Position numbers and translations under genes: made by a program
Origin: Saprospiraceae bacterium
GTDB lineage: Bacteria; Bacteroidota; Bacteroidia; Chitinophagales; Saprospiraceae
Reading direction: 5' to 3'
NCBI GenBank assembly: GCA_018057925.1
Contig: JAGPCT010000004.1
Span: forward strand, 78,913 to 142,912
Length of the DNA: 64,000 nucleotides
Notes under the pieces: generated by a model
What the model saw: only the letters and a program-made list of their open reading frames with translations
What the model was told of the DNA's origin: nothing
Databases searched by the model: none
Shown: positions 63,151-64,000 of the stretch, piece by piece
Position numbering within the stretch: the first letter of the stretch is position 1
How the letters are laid out: the number at the start of each line of letters is the position of its first letter

Positions 63151-63664
63151 GGTCACAGGGTTACACAGGGTTTTACACAGGGTTACACAGTGAAAATTAC
63201 TCTGTGAGACTCTGTGTCCTTCTTTTTTAGGTCACAGGGTTACACAGGGTTTTACACAGGGTTACACAGTGAAAATTACTCTGTGAGACTCTGTGTCCTT
63301 CTTTTTTAGGTCACAGGGTTACACAGGGTTTTGCACAGGGTTACACAGTGAAAAATACTCTGTGAGACTCTGTGTCCTTCTTTTTTAGGTCACAGGGTTA
63401 CACAGTGTTTACACAGTGTTACACAGTGAAAATTACTCTGTGAGACTCTGTGTCCTCCATTTTTAGGTCACAGGGTTACACAGTGTATTACACAGGGTTA
63501 CACGGTGAAAACTACTCTATGAGACTCTGTGTCCTCCATTTTTAGGTCACAGGGTTGCACAATGTCTTACACAGTGTTACACAGTGAAAACTACTCTGTG
63601 AGACACTGTGTCCAAATTTTTTACCACAATGTCACACAAGGTTTTACACAATGTTACGCAAGGT
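63151..63664. repeat. 79-bp tandem array, six units plus a worn seventh
   Basis: Units begin GGTCACAGGG at 63151, 63230, 63309, 63388, 63466 and 63545 (spacing 79, 79, 79, 78, 79), with a decayed unit from 63623. Each holds repeated TTACACAG words and ends with CTCTGTGAGACTCTGTGTCC, the inverse of the earlier ACACAG words, so each unit folds back on itself. All frames are closed by stops. No CRISPR spacers are present. Confidence 0.9.
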
Positions 63665-63763
63665 TAATCACAATCCCCCTACTCGAAAAACGGAGTTGAG
63701 CACTGTCGCTAACGAAATTATAAACTATTGAAAATGGATGGGATAATTTACCGTTAATCAGAA
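63663..63763 (+). repeat. 101-bp direct repeat, right copy
   Basis: See the left copy at 63024-63124. It directly follows the last worn unit of the tandem array. Confidence 0.85.
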
Positions 63764-63777
63764 TGTAGGTGACCTAT

Positions 63778-63857
63778 GACGAATATCCAATTGGTATTAT
63801 TAATCCCGAATTCCTATTCAAGGCAACGCTTTGTCTGAAATAAGAATTCGGGTTTAA
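63778..63857 (+). repeat. Right end of family C, then a short palindromic family B form
   Basis: Bases 63778-63800 (ACGAATATCCAATTGGTATT) complete the family C element begun at 62943. Bases 63801-63857 form the short family B palindrome, with CCCGAATTC and GAATTCGGG as perfect 9-base arms. Confidence 0.7.
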
Positions 63858-63884
63858 ATTAATTGGAAACGATTTATATTAAGT

Positions 63885-64000
63885 CTAATAATTAACTACA
63901 CATATATTTTTTAATTCTTCATTGGGTTTAAGAAAATGGGAAAACATTCTCCAGAATTGAATTTTTCTTTCTTTTAATGACAGCAAGAATCTATTGTGAG
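63885..64000 (-). CDS. Possible C-terminal end of a protein that continues past the window edge
   Basis: One minus-strand frame is open from the window edge to a TAG stop at 63885-63887, giving 37 residues that read RFLLSLKERKIQFWRMF near the start and end LKNICVVNY. The composition is protein-like, but the segment is too short for identification; the start would lie outside the window. Confidence 0.3.
   Translation of the reverse strand, partial: HNRFLLSLKERKIQFWRMFSHFLKPNEELKNICVVNY

Noticed and set aside
63151..63664. Tandem array considered as a CRISPR array
   Set aside because: Units are contiguous 79-bp copies with no variable spacers, and no cas gene is present.

Overview
The window is AT-rich chromosomal DNA from a member of the Bacteroidota, most likely the Saprospiria/Chitinophagia side of the phylum. 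The evidence is five secreted proteins ending in type IX secretion (T9SS) sorting domains, a GldD lipoprotein, a T9SS plug-domain protein, a GH97 SusB-type glucosidase, Omp28 and DUF4286-type families, and promoters of the Bacteroidota form TTTG-N19/20-TAnnTTTG. No rRNA, tRNA, CRISPR array, intact insertion sequence or prophage was found.

Layout. 1-6 kb: the end of serC, a T9SS-exported alpha-amylase, and two outer-membrane barrels. 6.5-12 kb: two family-2 glycosyltransferases, rsmG, pdxJ, an alkyltransferase-like protein and small membrane proteins. 12.8-16.3 kb: gldD, a RemB/Wzi-like barrel and ddl. 16.5-21.4 kb: a minus-strand module of ECF sigma factor, membrane-anchored anti-sigma-like protein and secreted TPR-CHAT protease. 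21.8-32.3 kb: GH97 glucosidase, an LptF/G permease, a T9SS cargo protein, a nucleoid-associated protein, an EamA transporter, an NAD-epimerase-like protein and apaG. 32.5-38.8 kb: a redox cluster with one TlpA-like protein, two tandem thioredoxin paralogues and a TPR lipoprotein, divergent from a DUF6029 barrel and an Omp28 lipoprotein. 39-48 kb: T9SS plug protein, M64 peptidase, RidA, an SDR, DUF4286, a zinc-ribbon protein, DedA and TerC. 49-58 kb: secreted LRR protein, a 1.3-kaa reprolysin-like metallopeptidase and GH92 mannosidase. 58-62.8 kb: mnmH-selD (tRNA selenouridine), tmk, a cyclase-family hydrolase and a membrane TPR protein.

The gaps between genes are unusually rich in dispersed non-coding repeats. 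I distinguish five hairpin-forming families, called here A to E. A is a multi-hairpin element of about 150 bp. B is an element of about 135 bp with a short palindromic form. C is about 150 bp. D is a double hairpin. E is a long hairpin of about 95 bp. They occur alone, joined, as a 269-bp tandem duplication, and as a composite of about 600 bp present twice, 36 kb apart. Several begin exactly at the stop codon of the upstream gene. The right end carries a 79-bp x 6 tandem array between two 101-bp direct repeats, all apparently inserted into a family C element. No transposase or RAYT gene that could mobilise these repeats lies in the window.

The best candidate for an undescribed system is the sigma factor / anti-sigma-like / TPR-CHAT module at 16.5-21.4 kb. 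It resembles in logic, but not in location or CRISPR association, the protease-inhibitor-sigma relay known from type III-E CRISPR loci.
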